From: Burkholderia stabilis
GTDB taxonomy: Bacteria; Pseudomonadota; Gammaproteobacteria; Burkholderiales; Burkholderiaceae
NCBI RefSeq assembly: GCF_001742165.1
Contig: NZ_CP016443.1
Location: forward strand, 868,001 to 932,000
Direction: 5' to 3'
Length of the DNA: 64,000 nucleotides
A program made the translations under genes and the position numbers. Positions 26,582-35,600 of this stretch are shown one piece after another. The stretch's first letter is position 1, and every line of letters starts with the position of its first letter. Below the pieces are notes generated by a model. That model had not been told where the DNA came from. It did not search any database and saw nothing but the letters and a program-made list of their open reading frames with translations.

Positions 26582-27124
26582 ATGTCCGAAGCCCCTTCCC
26601 CCAAACGCGCGCTGCTCGTCGTCGACATGCAGGTCGGGCTGTTTCACGGTCCCGATCGCCCGCACGATGGCGACCGTGTGCTCGCAAACATCAACCGGTT
26701 GATCGGTCGCGCGCACGAAGCCGGTGCACCCGTGTTCGCCGTGCGCCACACCGGGCCCGCCGGCTCGCCGATTGCACCCGACTCGCCGCTCACCACGCTG
26801 CTGCCGGAACTCGCGATCGACGCCACGCGCGACACCGTGTTCACCAAGACGCGGTCGAGCTGCTTCGCGGGGACGCAGCTTGCCGAGTGGCTTCGCGCCG
26901 CCGGTATCGGCGAAATCGTCGTCGCGGGGATGAAGACACAGTACTGCATCGACACGACCTGCCGCGCAGCCGCCGACCTCGGCTTTCGCGTAGCGCTCGT
27001 CGCCGACGCACACACCTGCATGGACACGCCCGCGCTGCCGGCCGAGCGGATCGTCGCGCATCACAACGCGACGCTCGACGGCCCGTTCGCGACGCTGACG
27101 ACGACCGACACCTGCGTGTTCTGA
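26582..27124 (+). CDS. Isochorismatase-family cysteine hydrolase, 180 aa
   Basis: Nicotinamidase/N-carbamoyl hydrolase fold. RALLVVDMQVGLFHG supplies the catalytic Asp, TVFTKTRSSCFAGTQL the Lys, and VAGMKTQYCIDTTCRAAADL the nucleophilic Cys (YCIDTTC), so this is a Cys-using amidase rather than a true isochorismatase. Ribosome site CAGGAGAAACGCA fixes the start. Preceded by a possible attenuator region. The substrate cannot be assigned. Confidence 0.9.
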   Translation: MSEAPSPKRALLVVDMQVGLFHGPDRPHDGDRVLANINRLIGRAHEAGAPVFAVRHTGPAGSPIAPDSPLTTLLPELAIDATRDTVFTKTRSSCFAGTQLAEWLRAAGIGEIVVAGMKTQYCIDTTCRAAADLGFRVALVADAHTCMDTPALPAERIVAHHNATLDGPFATLTTTDTCVF

Positions 27125-27153
27125 CCGGCGCCGGCGGGACGCCGTCAACGCAA

Positions 27154-27184
27154 CAAGGCACGGGCCACCCTCGCCCGTGCCTTG
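27154..27184. terminator. Bidirectional hairpin between cysteine hydrolase and porin
   Basis: Perfect 12-bp stem CAAGGCACGGGC / GCCCGTGCCTTG with a 7-base loop between convergent genes. The flanking U-runs are weak. Confidence 0.6.
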
Positions 27185-27206
27185 CATGACTTGCGATACG
27201 CCCCGC

Positions 27207-28310
27207 TCAGAACGTATGCATCATCCCGACGTACGCGCCCGTCTGCGACTCGCCGGTCAGCGGGCTCGTGCCCGACGTCGCATCACGCGGCGTCGCGAGC
27301 AGCGAGAAGTTCGAGTTGCCGCCGTTGCGCACGTACGCGACCGTGCCGTACAGGAACGTGCGCTTCGACAGGTTGTACGTGGTGCCGAGCACGTACATCA
27401 TCGCGTGGCCCGACGGATCGTGCGACGCATCGCCGCCGCCGTCGCCGACCTTCACGTAGTACCCGCCGCCCGTCACGGCCCATTGCGGCGTCGCGGTGTA
27501 GGTCGCGCCGAGCCAGTAGTGATCCGCGCGATCGGCAACGCCGGCCGGGCTGTCCGGCGCCTGGTAGTGCGTATACGCGCCCTGGATCTTGAATTTCGAC
27601 ACCTTCACGTTCGCGCCGACGAAATACTCGCGCGATGCGGTGAAGATGTTGCTGAACTTGCCGTTGTTGTCGCGCAGTTCGTCGTAGATGCCACGCACGT
27701 CGAGCACCGGCGAGTGGTACGAGATCATGATCCCGTCCGAGCGGCCGAAATCGTCGGCGGCGCCGTAGTTGAAGCCGCGCGACTGGTTGCCGAACGCGTA
27801 TTGCGCCTGCACGTCGAAGCCGCCGATCACCGGGCTGTGATATTCGATGTTGTTGCTGGTCTGCTGCCAGTTGCGGCCGCGCACGAGCGACGCGGACGAA
27901 AACGCCTGCTGGACGAACGGGTCGAATTCCCACACGCCGTCGCTGTCGATGAACAGGTTGCGGCCGGCCTGCAACTGGCCCCACGTGTTGCTCTTCAGGC
28001 CCACGTACGCGCGCCGCGACCACATGCGCCCGCCGCCCGTCTGGCCGTTCATCACCTGGAACGCGGTTTCCAGGTTGAAGACCGTCGACAGCCCGCCGCC
28101 GAGATCCTCGATGCCCTTCAGCCCGAACATGCTGGTGCCCCAGTCGCCGCTTTCCGCGGCCCAGCGCGACTTGCTGCCATTCGGCGTCGCGATGTGGTTC
28201 AGGTATTCGATGCCGCCGTCGATACGGCCGTACAACGTCACGCTCGTTTGTGCAAAAGCGGCCGCCGGTGTGACGGCCGCGATCAGCCATGCGAAATGTT
28301 TGAGTCGCAA
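27207..28310 (-). CDS. General porin (Gram-negative type 4, OmpC-like), 367 aa
   Basis: Trimeric outer-membrane channel of the beta-proteobacterial type. A TTG start at 28310 is preferred: it follows GAGGGGGCATCATT and gives a proper signal peptide (LRLKHFAWLIAAVTPAAAFA) cleaved before QTSVTLYG. The upstream ATG frame adds an arginine-rich sequence with no signal character. SVTLYGRIDGGIEYLNH is the first strand, GGRMWSRRAYVGLKS the typical early loop, and GAYVGMMHTF the last strand with the terminal Phe needed for membrane assembly. Confidence 0.93.
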   Translation of the reverse strand: MRLKHFAWLIAAVTPAAAFAQTSVTLYGRIDGGIEYLNHIATPNGSKSRWAAESGDWGTSMFGLKGIEDLGGGLSTVFNLETAFQVMNGQTGGGRMWSRRAYVGLKSNTWGQLQAGRNLFIDSDGVWEFDPFVQQAFSSASLVRGRNWQQTSNNIEYHSPVIGGFDVQAQYAFGNQSRGFNYGAADDFGRSDGIMISYHSPVLDVRGIYDELRDNNGKFSNIFTASREYFVGANVKVSKFKIQGAYTHYQAPDSPAGVADRADHYWLGATYTATPQWAVTGGGYYVKVGDGGGDASHDPSGHAMMYVLGTTYNLSKRTFLYGTVAYVRNGGNSNFSLLATPRDATSGTSPLTGESQTGAYVGMMHTF

Positions 28311-28340
28311 AATGATGCCCCCTCGGAGTCTCGACCTTCC

Positions 28341-28379
28341 AGCGCGCGCCCCATGCGCGCGCCCCATGCGCGCGCCCCG
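28341..28379. repeat. Short tandem repeat in the porin upstream region
   Basis: Three near-tandem copies of GCGCGCCCCAT (the last diverging into GCGCGCCCCGGG) lie between the porin and the DoxX gene. Such runs may form slipped or hairpin structures. No function is evident. Confidence 0.6.
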
Positions 28380-28386
28380 GGCCTGT

Positions 28387-28806
28387 TTATCCGCGATCGA
28401 TCGAAAAACGCCCGGGGCCGGCCGCGCAAAGCGCGAGCAGGCCGCCCGAGATCGCGATGTTCTTGTAGAAATGAATCATGTTGTTGATCTGCTCGCCGCC
28501 CGTCATCGTCCAGTAGTGGTGGCCGATGATGCCGGTGCCGATCGTATACAGCGCAAGCAGCAGCGCGAGCGGCCGCGTCTGGAAACCGACGAGGATCGCG
28601 ATCCCGACGAGCAGCTCCATCACGACCGAGATCGCGGCGGAGATGATCGGCGCGGGCGCGCCTTCGGAGCCCATGAACGCGATGGTGCCGGGGAAGTCGA
28701 TGATCTTCTTCCAGCCGAACATCACGAACAGGATCACGAGCAGGATTCGGGACAGCAGCAGCAGCACATCGCGCTGGGACGCGAGAAACGGTTGATTCGG
28801 TGTCAT
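28387..28806 (-). CDS. DoxX-family membrane protein, 139 aa
   Basis: Four hydrophobic helices with the family pattern: LLLLSRILLVILFVMFGWKK, IISAAISVVMELLVGIAILV, PLALLLALYTIGTGIIGHHY, then NMIHFYKNIAISGGLLALCA. DoxX proteins are quinol-oxidase-related or redox-stress membrane proteins; the biochemical role here is not known. The start MTPNQPFLASQRD is chosen because upstream sequence lacks family character. It follows the glucose dehydrogenase operon on the same strand with a 173-bp gap, so cotranscription is possible. Confidence 0.88.
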   Translation of the reverse strand: MTPNQPFLASQRDVLLLLSRILLVILFVMFGWKKIIDFPGTIAFMGSEGAPAPIISAAISVVMELLVGIAILVGFQTRPLALLLALYTIGTGIIGHHYWTMTGGEQINNMIHFYKNIAISGGLLALCAAGPGRFSIDRG

Positions 28807-28979
28807 GGTGTCGATCAACGAAAGCGATGCGCGGCCGTCGCGCACCGGATTGCCAATGAACCAGGGCGGGCAACTGCCTGCGCCGCCCGCCCCGCTCTGC
28901 AACAACCGGCATCGGGGCCCGCCCGATGTGCTGTGCTCCTCCTCTTGTCAGTGATCGCCCTGCGTCGTCGCGTGCCGCG

Positions 28980-30257
28980 TCAACGCAGCTTCGCGACGTC
29001 CTGCTCGCTCACCTTCGCGGCCGGATTGCCGAACTGCCCGGTCAGATAGTTTGCCAGCGCGGCGATCTGCGCGTCCGACAGCTCGTGGCGGAACGCGGGC
29101 ATCCCGACGTCCTCGCTGCCTGCCTTTCGCTGCACGCCATTCAGGATCACCTGCACGAGGTTGGTCGCGTTCGATGCGCCGACCGTCGAGTTGTGGAACA
29201 GCGACGGGTAATAACCGTCCGGCGTGCCCTTGCCCTGCATCTGGTGACAGGTCGCGCAATTGCCGAGATACAGCCGTGCCGGATCGATGCCCGACGCCGC
29301 AAGCGGGACACCACGCAGCTTCGCGCCATCGTCGGACGGCTTGCCCCACGACGCGCGCGACTGCTTCGCGTCGCCGCTGGCGACGGCCGGCACGGTACGG
29401 ATGTACGTCGAGATCGCGCCGATATCGGCTTCCGTCATCTTCGAGAAGCTGTGCTCGATCGCCTCGGCCATCGGGCCGGCGGCCTGCGCGACGCCCGGCA
29501 CGCTGCCGGTGCGCAGGTACTGGACGAGCTGCTGCTGCGTCCAGCCGCCGATCCCCGCGTTCGGGTCGGACGTGATGTTGTAGCCGTCCCAGCCTGCGAG
29601 CACCGAACCCGACAGGAAGCTGCCGCCGGTTTCGTCGAGCGACTTCTCCTGCATCGCGATGCCGCGCGGCGTGTGGCACGTGCTGCAGTGCGCGAGGCCC
29701 TGCACGAGATATGCGCCGCGGTTCCACTCGGCACTCTGTGCCGGCTTCGGCTCGTAAGCGCCATCCTTCAGGAACAGCCAGTTCCAGATCTTCAGCGGCC
29801 AGCGCATGCTCAGCAGCGCAGGGATCTCGTTCTTCGGCGGCGCCTGCTTGACCGGTTCGACACCGTGCATGAAGTACGCGTACAGCGCCTGCACGTCGTC
29901 GTCGTTGATCTTCGCGTACGACACGTACGGCATCGCCGGATACAGGTTGTCGCCGTTCTTCGCGACGCCGTGGCGCACCGCGCGCTCGAAGTCCTCGAAC
30001 GTCCAGCTGCCGATGCCCGTATCGGGATCGGGCGTGATGTTGCTCGTGTAGATCTTGCCGAGCATCGGCACGGGCATCCCGAGGCCGCCCGCGAACGGCT
30101 TGCCGCCCTTCGCGGTGTGGCACGCCATGCAGTCGCCCGCGATCGCGAGGTATTCGCCGCGCTTGACCTGTGCCGGATCGGCCGCGTCGGCCGCGCGTGC
30201 GAGACCCGGCAGCGCGAGGCAGCCGGCGAGGAGGAAGGTGAAAGTAGATTTCCGCAC
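28980..30257 (-). CDS. FAD-glucose dehydrogenase cytochrome c (beta) subunit, 425 aa
   Basis: Triheme electron-transfer subunit. The GTG start at 30257 lies 2 bp after the alpha-subunit stop, with GAAGGAAG as ribosome site inside that gene. It gives the signal peptide VRKSTFTFLLAGCLALPGLA. Hemes are in CMACH, CSTCH and CATCH. The 425-aa length equals the beta subunit of the characterised B. cepacia FAD-GDH as I recall it. The encoded complex oxidises glucose in the periplasm and passes electrons on, or directly to electrodes in biosensor work. It is a paralogue of the cytochrome at 3674. Confidence 0.95.
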   Translation of the reverse strand: MRKSTFTFLLAGCLALPGLARAADAADPAQVKRGEYLAIAGDCMACHTAKGGKPFAGGLGMPVPMLGKIYTSNITPDPDTGIGSWTFEDFERAVRHGVAKNGDNLYPAMPYVSYAKINDDDVQALYAYFMHGVEPVKQAPPKNEIPALLSMRWPLKIWNWLFLKDGAYEPKPAQSAEWNRGAYLVQGLAHCSTCHTPRGIAMQEKSLDETGGSFLSGSVLAGWDGYNITSDPNAGIGGWTQQQLVQYLRTGSVPGVAQAAGPMAEAIEHSFSKMTEADIGAISTYIRTVPAVASGDAKQSRASWGKPSDDGAKLRGVPLAASGIDPARLYLGNCATCHQMQGKGTPDGYYPSLFHNSTVGASNATNLVQVILNGVQRKAGSEDVGMPAFRHELSDAQIAALANYLTGQFGNPAAKVSEQDVAKLR

Positions 30258-30259
30258 GG

Positions 30260-31879
30260 TCAGACTTCCTTCTTCAGCGTGTCCGACATCCGCAGCGCGA
30301 GCGCCGCGATCGTCAGCGTCACGTTCACCGTACCGACGGTCGGCATCGTCGAGCTGCTCGAGATGAACAGGTTCGGATGGTCGAACGTGCGGCAGTCCTT
30401 GTCGACGACCGAGTCGCGCGCATCCGCGCCCATGATCGTCGCGCCCGTGATGTGGTTGTTCGGCGCGAACTCGTCGTTGAAGACGACTTCCGTGCCGCCC
30501 AGCACCTTCGCCGCCGTCGCATAGACCTCGCGCGTGTGCACCGCGCCGCGCTTCACGTAATCGTCGATCGCGTACGTGATCTCGGGGCGCGGGATGCCGA
30601 TCGCGTCGGTGGCCGTCTTGCTCGGCACGATGCGGTTCTCGGGCTGCGGCAGGATTTCGTGGAAGCAGTCGAACTGCACGTAGCGCGCGGAACGGTCGCG
30701 GATCTGCGCATCGAGCTCCTCGGGCTTCATCAGCTTGCCGCCCTTGAAGATCTTCTGCGTTTCCTGGTTGATGCGCGACATGTTCGACAGGTGGATCTTC
30801 TTCGCGGCTTCGGTCGCGCGGAACGGGCCGTCGCGGAAACCGATCAGCGACGTCATTTCCTGCGGGCCGCGGCCCGGCCACAGCTTCTCGTTCGCATAGA
30901 ACGACACGCCGGTGCCCGGGTGATCCATCAGGTTGCGGCCGACCATGTCGGAGCTGTTCGCGACGCCGTTCGGGAAATCGCGGTTTGCCGACATCAGCAG
31001 GATCTTCGGCGTCTCGATACCGTTCGCGGCAACCACGAAGTACTTGCCTTCGACGCGGTGGTCGGCACCCGTCTTGTCCTTGTAGACCGCGGCGGTGATG
31101 CGCTTGTCCGGCCCGGTCTCGAGCTTGTAGACGACCGCGTTCTCGATCAGCTTCGCGCCGGCCTGCTCGGCCTTCTCGACGTGCACGATCCCGTTGTACA
31201 TCGCGCCGATCGGGCAAATCGGCATGCAATTGTTGTTCCCGCAACAGGTTGGCCGGCCGTCGTACGGGCGGCTGTTGCGCGCGACGGGCTCGGTCACCAC
31301 GTGGAACTTCGGGTCGTAGCCGTTGAGCGCCGTCTTGATCGTCTGCTCGTTGAACGACAACAGCAGCGGCGGCATCGGGTACGGCTCCTTGCGCGGCGAG
31401 TACAGATCTTCCTCGGGGCCCGGGCCCCACACGCCGAGCTCTTCCTCGGCGCGCTGGTAGTAATGCTCGATGTCGTCGTACTGGATCGGCCAGTCGCGGC
31501 CGACGCCGTACACGGTCTTCATCTTGAAGTCGTTCGGGATGAAGCGCCATGCCGACGCGGCCCAGTGCCACGTCGTGCCGCCCACCACGCGGATGTACTG
31601 CGAGTTGAACTTGTGCTCGCCCTTCAGGACCAGGTAGTCGTTCGGCGGGCCGTATTCGGGATGCGGCGCCCACGGGCTCGACGGGTACGGCGCCATGAAG
31701 TCCGTCTTGTCGGGCTGGTTGCGGAAGCGCTCGACGATTTCCCAGCGCGGCATGCGCGGGCCGGCTTCCAGCAGGATCACCGACTTGCCGGCCATCGCGA
31801 GCTGGTGTGCCACGATCGCGCCTGCGACACCCGACCCGACGACGACGACGTCGGCCTTTTGCGTATCGGTATCGGCCAT
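30260..31879 (-). CDS. FAD-dependent glucose dehydrogenase catalytic (alpha) subunit, 539 aa
   Basis: Oxidises glucose at C1 to gluconolactone. The GMC fold begins VVVVGSGVAGAIVAHQLAMA. GTTWHWAASAWRFIPNDFKM is the FAD-proximal block. TCCGNNNCMPICPIGAMYNG gives C212, C213, C218 and C222, which agree with the [3Fe-4S] ligand numbering of the B. cepacia enzyme (C212, C218, C222). The catalytic His is in NNHITGATIMG, near residue 475. The protein is 539 aa, as in that enzyme. It has no signal peptide; the gamma subunit is the export partner. The start overlaps the gamma stop by one base. Confidence 0.96.
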   Translation of the reverse strand: MADTDTQKADVVVVGSGVAGAIVAHQLAMAGKSVILLEAGPRMPRWEIVERFRNQPDKTDFMAPYPSSPWAPHPEYGPPNDYLVLKGEHKFNSQYIRVVGGTTWHWAASAWRFIPNDFKMKTVYGVGRDWPIQYDDIEHYYQRAEEELGVWGPGPEEDLYSPRKEPYPMPPLLLSFNEQTIKTALNGYDPKFHVVTEPVARNSRPYDGRPTCCGNNNCMPICPIGAMYNGIVHVEKAEQAGAKLIENAVVYKLETGPDKRITAAVYKDKTGADHRVEGKYFVVAANGIETPKILLMSANRDFPNGVANSSDMVGRNLMDHPGTGVSFYANEKLWPGRGPQEMTSLIGFRDGPFRATEAAKKIHLSNMSRINQETQKIFKGGKLMKPEELDAQIRDRSARYVQFDCFHEILPQPENRIVPSKTATDAIGIPRPEITYAIDDYVKRGAVHTREVYATAAKVLGGTEVVFNDEFAPNNHITGATIMGADARDSVVDKDCRTFDHPNLFISSSSTMPTVGTVNVTLTIAALALRMSDTLKKEV

Positions 31880-32385
31880 CAGGCTTGCCTCTCGATCGGT
31901 TTATCGGCCCAGAAGCCGGGTTTGTTGGGGCAATACGAAGGAATCACGAGCGTATCGGACACGACGCCGAACATTAATGCTTCTTCGTAGGTAATCACGA
32001 CGTTGTCGACGATGCCGAGATACCACGCCTCGAGAATCTTCAGCGCGAGCGCTTCCTGATCGGGATTCAGCGAACCGGACGCGAGCGCGCCGGCGAGTTG
32101 CGGGAGGCTGTCGGCCGTCTTGAACGAACCCTTCTGCAATGCCTGCAGGAAGCGTTCGCCGGTCGTGCGGCTCAGCCCTTTCTTGCCGGTCAATGCTTCG
32201 GACAGCGTCATGAAGGTATCGAGCGGCGCGGTGCCGGGATCATCGGCCAGGGCCCGCAACGCCAGCGAGCCCGTGAGGCCCGCCGCCGTCAGCGCCAGTG
32301 CGCCCTGCAGCCATTGACGCCGCGTGATGCCGGTTGCGGCTGCGTCGCCAGCGCGACGCGAGTGGGGGGTGTTGTCGTTATGCAT
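31879..32385 (-). CDS. FAD-glucose dehydrogenase gamma (hitchhiker/chaperone) subunit, 168 aa
   Basis: Tat-targeted small subunit needed for maturation and export of the alpha subunit. The N-terminus MHNDNTPHSRR leads to the twin-arginine segment TGITRRQWLQGALALTAAGL. EAWYLGIVDNVVITYEEALM and IPSYCPNKPGFWADKP are family blocks. The chosen start follows GAGAAGGAAAC and yields 168 aa, the published-type length. It is first in the gamma-alpha-beta operon, whereas the related operon at 3674 has the order cytochrome-gamma-alpha. Confidence 0.95.
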   Translation of the reverse strand: MHNDNTPHSRRAGDAAATGITRRQWLQGALALTAAGLTGSLALRALADDPGTAPLDTFMTLSEALTGKKGLSRTTGERFLQALQKGSFKTADSLPQLAGALASGSLNPDQEALALKILEAWYLGIVDNVVITYEEALMFGVVSDTLVIPSYCPNKPGFWADKPIERQA

Positions 32386-32689
32386 GTTTCCTTCTCTCGA
32401 ACACCGGATTCGGGAAAACCACGCTTGATATTTCTCAAACATTGGCGCGGACCTGAAATGTACGCGCACAAATCGGATCGAACAATCTTTTTATAGTCCA
32501 TTAAATGTTCCGCAATCCGAGACAATCGACATTTCGCTGCATTTTTGTGTCGTCGGCGCGACAAATCTGCGTCGTGCATACCGGTGTCGCATGCCGGCGA
32601 CACACTGCGTGCAGCGATGCGCGCGCATGGCCGTCGGTTAGAATCGCGTGCAATCAAACAGAAAGCTTCCCTCCGAGGGCAATCGAGCG
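32386..32689. promoter_or_regulatory. Divergent promoter region with two related inverted repeats
   Basis: About 300 bp with no gene. TGTCG-TCGGCG-CGACA (32548-32563) and GTGTCGC-ATGCCG-GCGACAC (32584-32603) are similar inverted repeats 20 bp apart. A -10-like TAGAAT lies at 32639-32644, ahead of the alpha-2-macroglobulin gene. The repeats could be operators for either divergent operon. Confidence 0.45.
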
Positions 32690-35600
32690 ATGAAGCAGCA
32701 CGACAAACACAACAAAGCGAATCCAACCAACCGCACCACACGGCTCGTCTGGCGCATCGGCGCCGTCGCGGCGCTCGGCGCCGCCGCAGCGCTGTCGCTC
32801 CATGCGCTCGCGGCGCGCACGGTGAGCGTGTCGCCGCAAGGCACCGTCACCGAAGTGCGTCAGACTGTCATCAAGTTCGACGAGCCGATGGTTGCATTCG
32901 GCTCGGCATCCGCACCGAACCCCGCGCGCGTGACCTGTACCGACTCCGCCGCCGCACGCGGCCAGGGTCACTGGCTCGACGACAAGACCTGGGTTTACGA
33001 CTTCGAAAACGACCTGCCGCCCGGCGTGCGCTGCTCGGTCGCGCTCAACGACACGCTGCGCTCGGTCGCCGGCAACGCGGCCAGCGGCACGCGCCGCTTC
33101 ACGTTCCAGACGGGCGGCCCGTTCCCGGTGAACGTGCGCCCCGGCTCGCGCGAGATCGAGGAACGGCAGGTGTTCGTGATGAAGCTGAACGGCCCGGCCG
33201 AACCGCGCTCGGCGCTCGCGAACATCTGGTGCGAAGCGGCCGGCATCGGCAACCGCATTCCCGTCACGGCCGCCGACGACGATACGCGCAACGCGCTGCT
33301 CGACCACTTCGGTCTGAAGAAGGATGCCGCGCGCGTGCTGACGCTGTCGTGCGCGCAGGCGCTGCCGGCGAGCGCGAAGATGCAGCTCGTGTACGGCAAG
33401 GGCGTCGCGAGCCCGAGCGGCATCGCGAACGACACCGAGCGCCGCTTCGACTTCACCGTGCGTGCGCCGTTCGCCGCGAGCTTCTCGTGCGAACGCGAGA
33501 ACGCGAAGGCGCCGTGCACGCCGCTGCGCCCGCTCACGCTGTCGTTCAACGCGCCGATCTCGCGCAAGAACGCCGAGGCGATCAAGGTGCGCGGCCCCGA
33601 CGGTTCGCTGTCGCCGACCTTCGCGGCCGACGATCACAGCGAGGAAGTGACGACCGTCACGTTCAACCCGCCGCTGCCGGCGCAGGCCGGCCTGACGATC
33701 GAGTTGCCGTCGGGCCTGCGCGACGTAACCGACCGCACGCTGTCCAACGCCGACCTGTTCCCGCTCGCGACGCGCACCGCGCCGATGCCGCCGCTCGCGA
33801 AATTCTCGTCGGGCACCTTCGGGATCGTCGAGCGCTTCGCCGAGCCCGACACGCCCGCGCTCGTGCCCGTCACGCTGCGCAACGTCGAGGCCGACCTGCA
33901 CATCGCCGGCCTCAACGCGGGCGGCGCGCAGTTCGCGAACCTGAAGGTCGAGAACGACACCGCGATCCGCCAGTGGATGCGCACCGTCGACCGCTTCGAC
34001 AACTGGTCGATGACGGCCGGCTCGATCGACGACCAGATTCCCGGCCTGCTGGAACGCAAGGGCCAGCACCCCGTCTACGTGCCGCTCGAGGCCGGCGAAA
34101 AGCAGCCCGCGCCGAAGAACCGCCGCGTCGACGTGCGTTCGCTGTCGCTGCTCAAGGGCGAGCCCGGTGCGCAGGCGCTGACGCTGCCGCAAGCCGACCC
34201 GAAGACGCTGCGCCCGTTCGAGATCGTCGGCGTGCCGATCGAGAAGCCCGGCTTCTACGTGCTCGAACTCGCGTCGCCCGCGCTCGGCCGCTCGCTGCTC
34301 GCGAAGCCGTCGAGCATGTACGTGCGTACGACCGTGCTCGTCACGAACCTCGGCGTGCACCTGAAACAGGGCCGCGAGAACAACCTCGTGTGGGTCACGA
34401 CGCTCGACAAGGGCAAGCCCGTGCCGAACGCGCAGATCCGCGTGTCGGACTGCAACGGCGACGAAATCGCGTCCGGCAAGACCGACGCGCAGGGTCTCCT
34501 GAAGATCGACGGGCCGTTCGAGCCGAAGCATGAATGCAGCTCGTCGGAGCGCTTCGACGACTACTTCGTGTCGGCCCGCGTCAACGATCCGAAGACGGGC
34601 CCCGACATGGCGTTCGTCAGCTCGGGCTGGAACCGCGGGATCGAATCCTGGCGCTTCAACGTGCCGACCGACACCGACAGCGCGCCGACCGTGCGCGCGC
34701 ATACGGTGTTCGACCGCACGCTGCTGCGCGCGGGCGAAACCGTGTCGATGAAGCATTTCATCCGCACCGAAACGCTGCAGAGCCTCGCGTTCCCGTCGCA
34801 ATACCCGACGCGCGTGACGATCCGCCATCTCGGCACGGGCCAGACCTACAAGCTGCCGCTCACGTGGGCCGCCGATCACAGCGCGGACACGCAATTCACG
34901 CTGCCGCCGGCCGCGAAGCTCGGCGAATACAGCGTCGAGCTCGAGGGCGGCCCGGAAGATTCACCCACTTCCACCTACTACAGCGGCAGCTTCCGCGTCG
35001 AGGCGTTCCGCCTGCCGGTGCTGAAGGGGTCGATCGGCGCGCGCGACGCGCAGAAGAGCCCGCTCGTCGCCGTCAAGGAAGCGCCGCTCGCGGTGCAGAT
35101 CGACTATGTGTCGGGCGGCGGCGCATCGAACCTGCCCGTGCAGGTGTCGGCGCTGATGAAGTGGGCGTCGCCGCCGTTCGCGGATCGCTTCGAGGACTTC
35201 AGCTTCACGCCGTATCGCGCCGACAAGAGCGACGGCAACGCCGACGACGATTCGCAAGACGGCGACAACGCGTCGTCGTCGAACAACGACCCCGACGCGA
35301 CGAAGCTGATCGCCGACAAGCTGCCGCTGACGCTCGACCGCAACGGCGCGAGCTCGGTCACGCTCAAGGGCCTGCCCGACGTCGACGCGCCGAAGCGCAT
35401 CGCGCTCGAAGCGACGTTCGCCGACCCGAACGGCGAGGTACAGACGATCCGCGGCGACACGATCCTGTGGCCGGCCGCGGTGGTGGCCGGCATCAAGGCC
35501 GGCCGCTGGGTGTCGGTCGGCCAGCGCGTGCCCGTGCAGGCGCTCGCGGTCGATCTGCAGGGCAAGCCGCGCGCGTCGGTGCCGATCGAGATCAAGGGTG

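Noticed and set aside
28311..28367. ATG-started extension of the porin
   Set aside because: It would place 19 basic residues before the signal peptide, and the TTG at 28310 has a good ribosome site.
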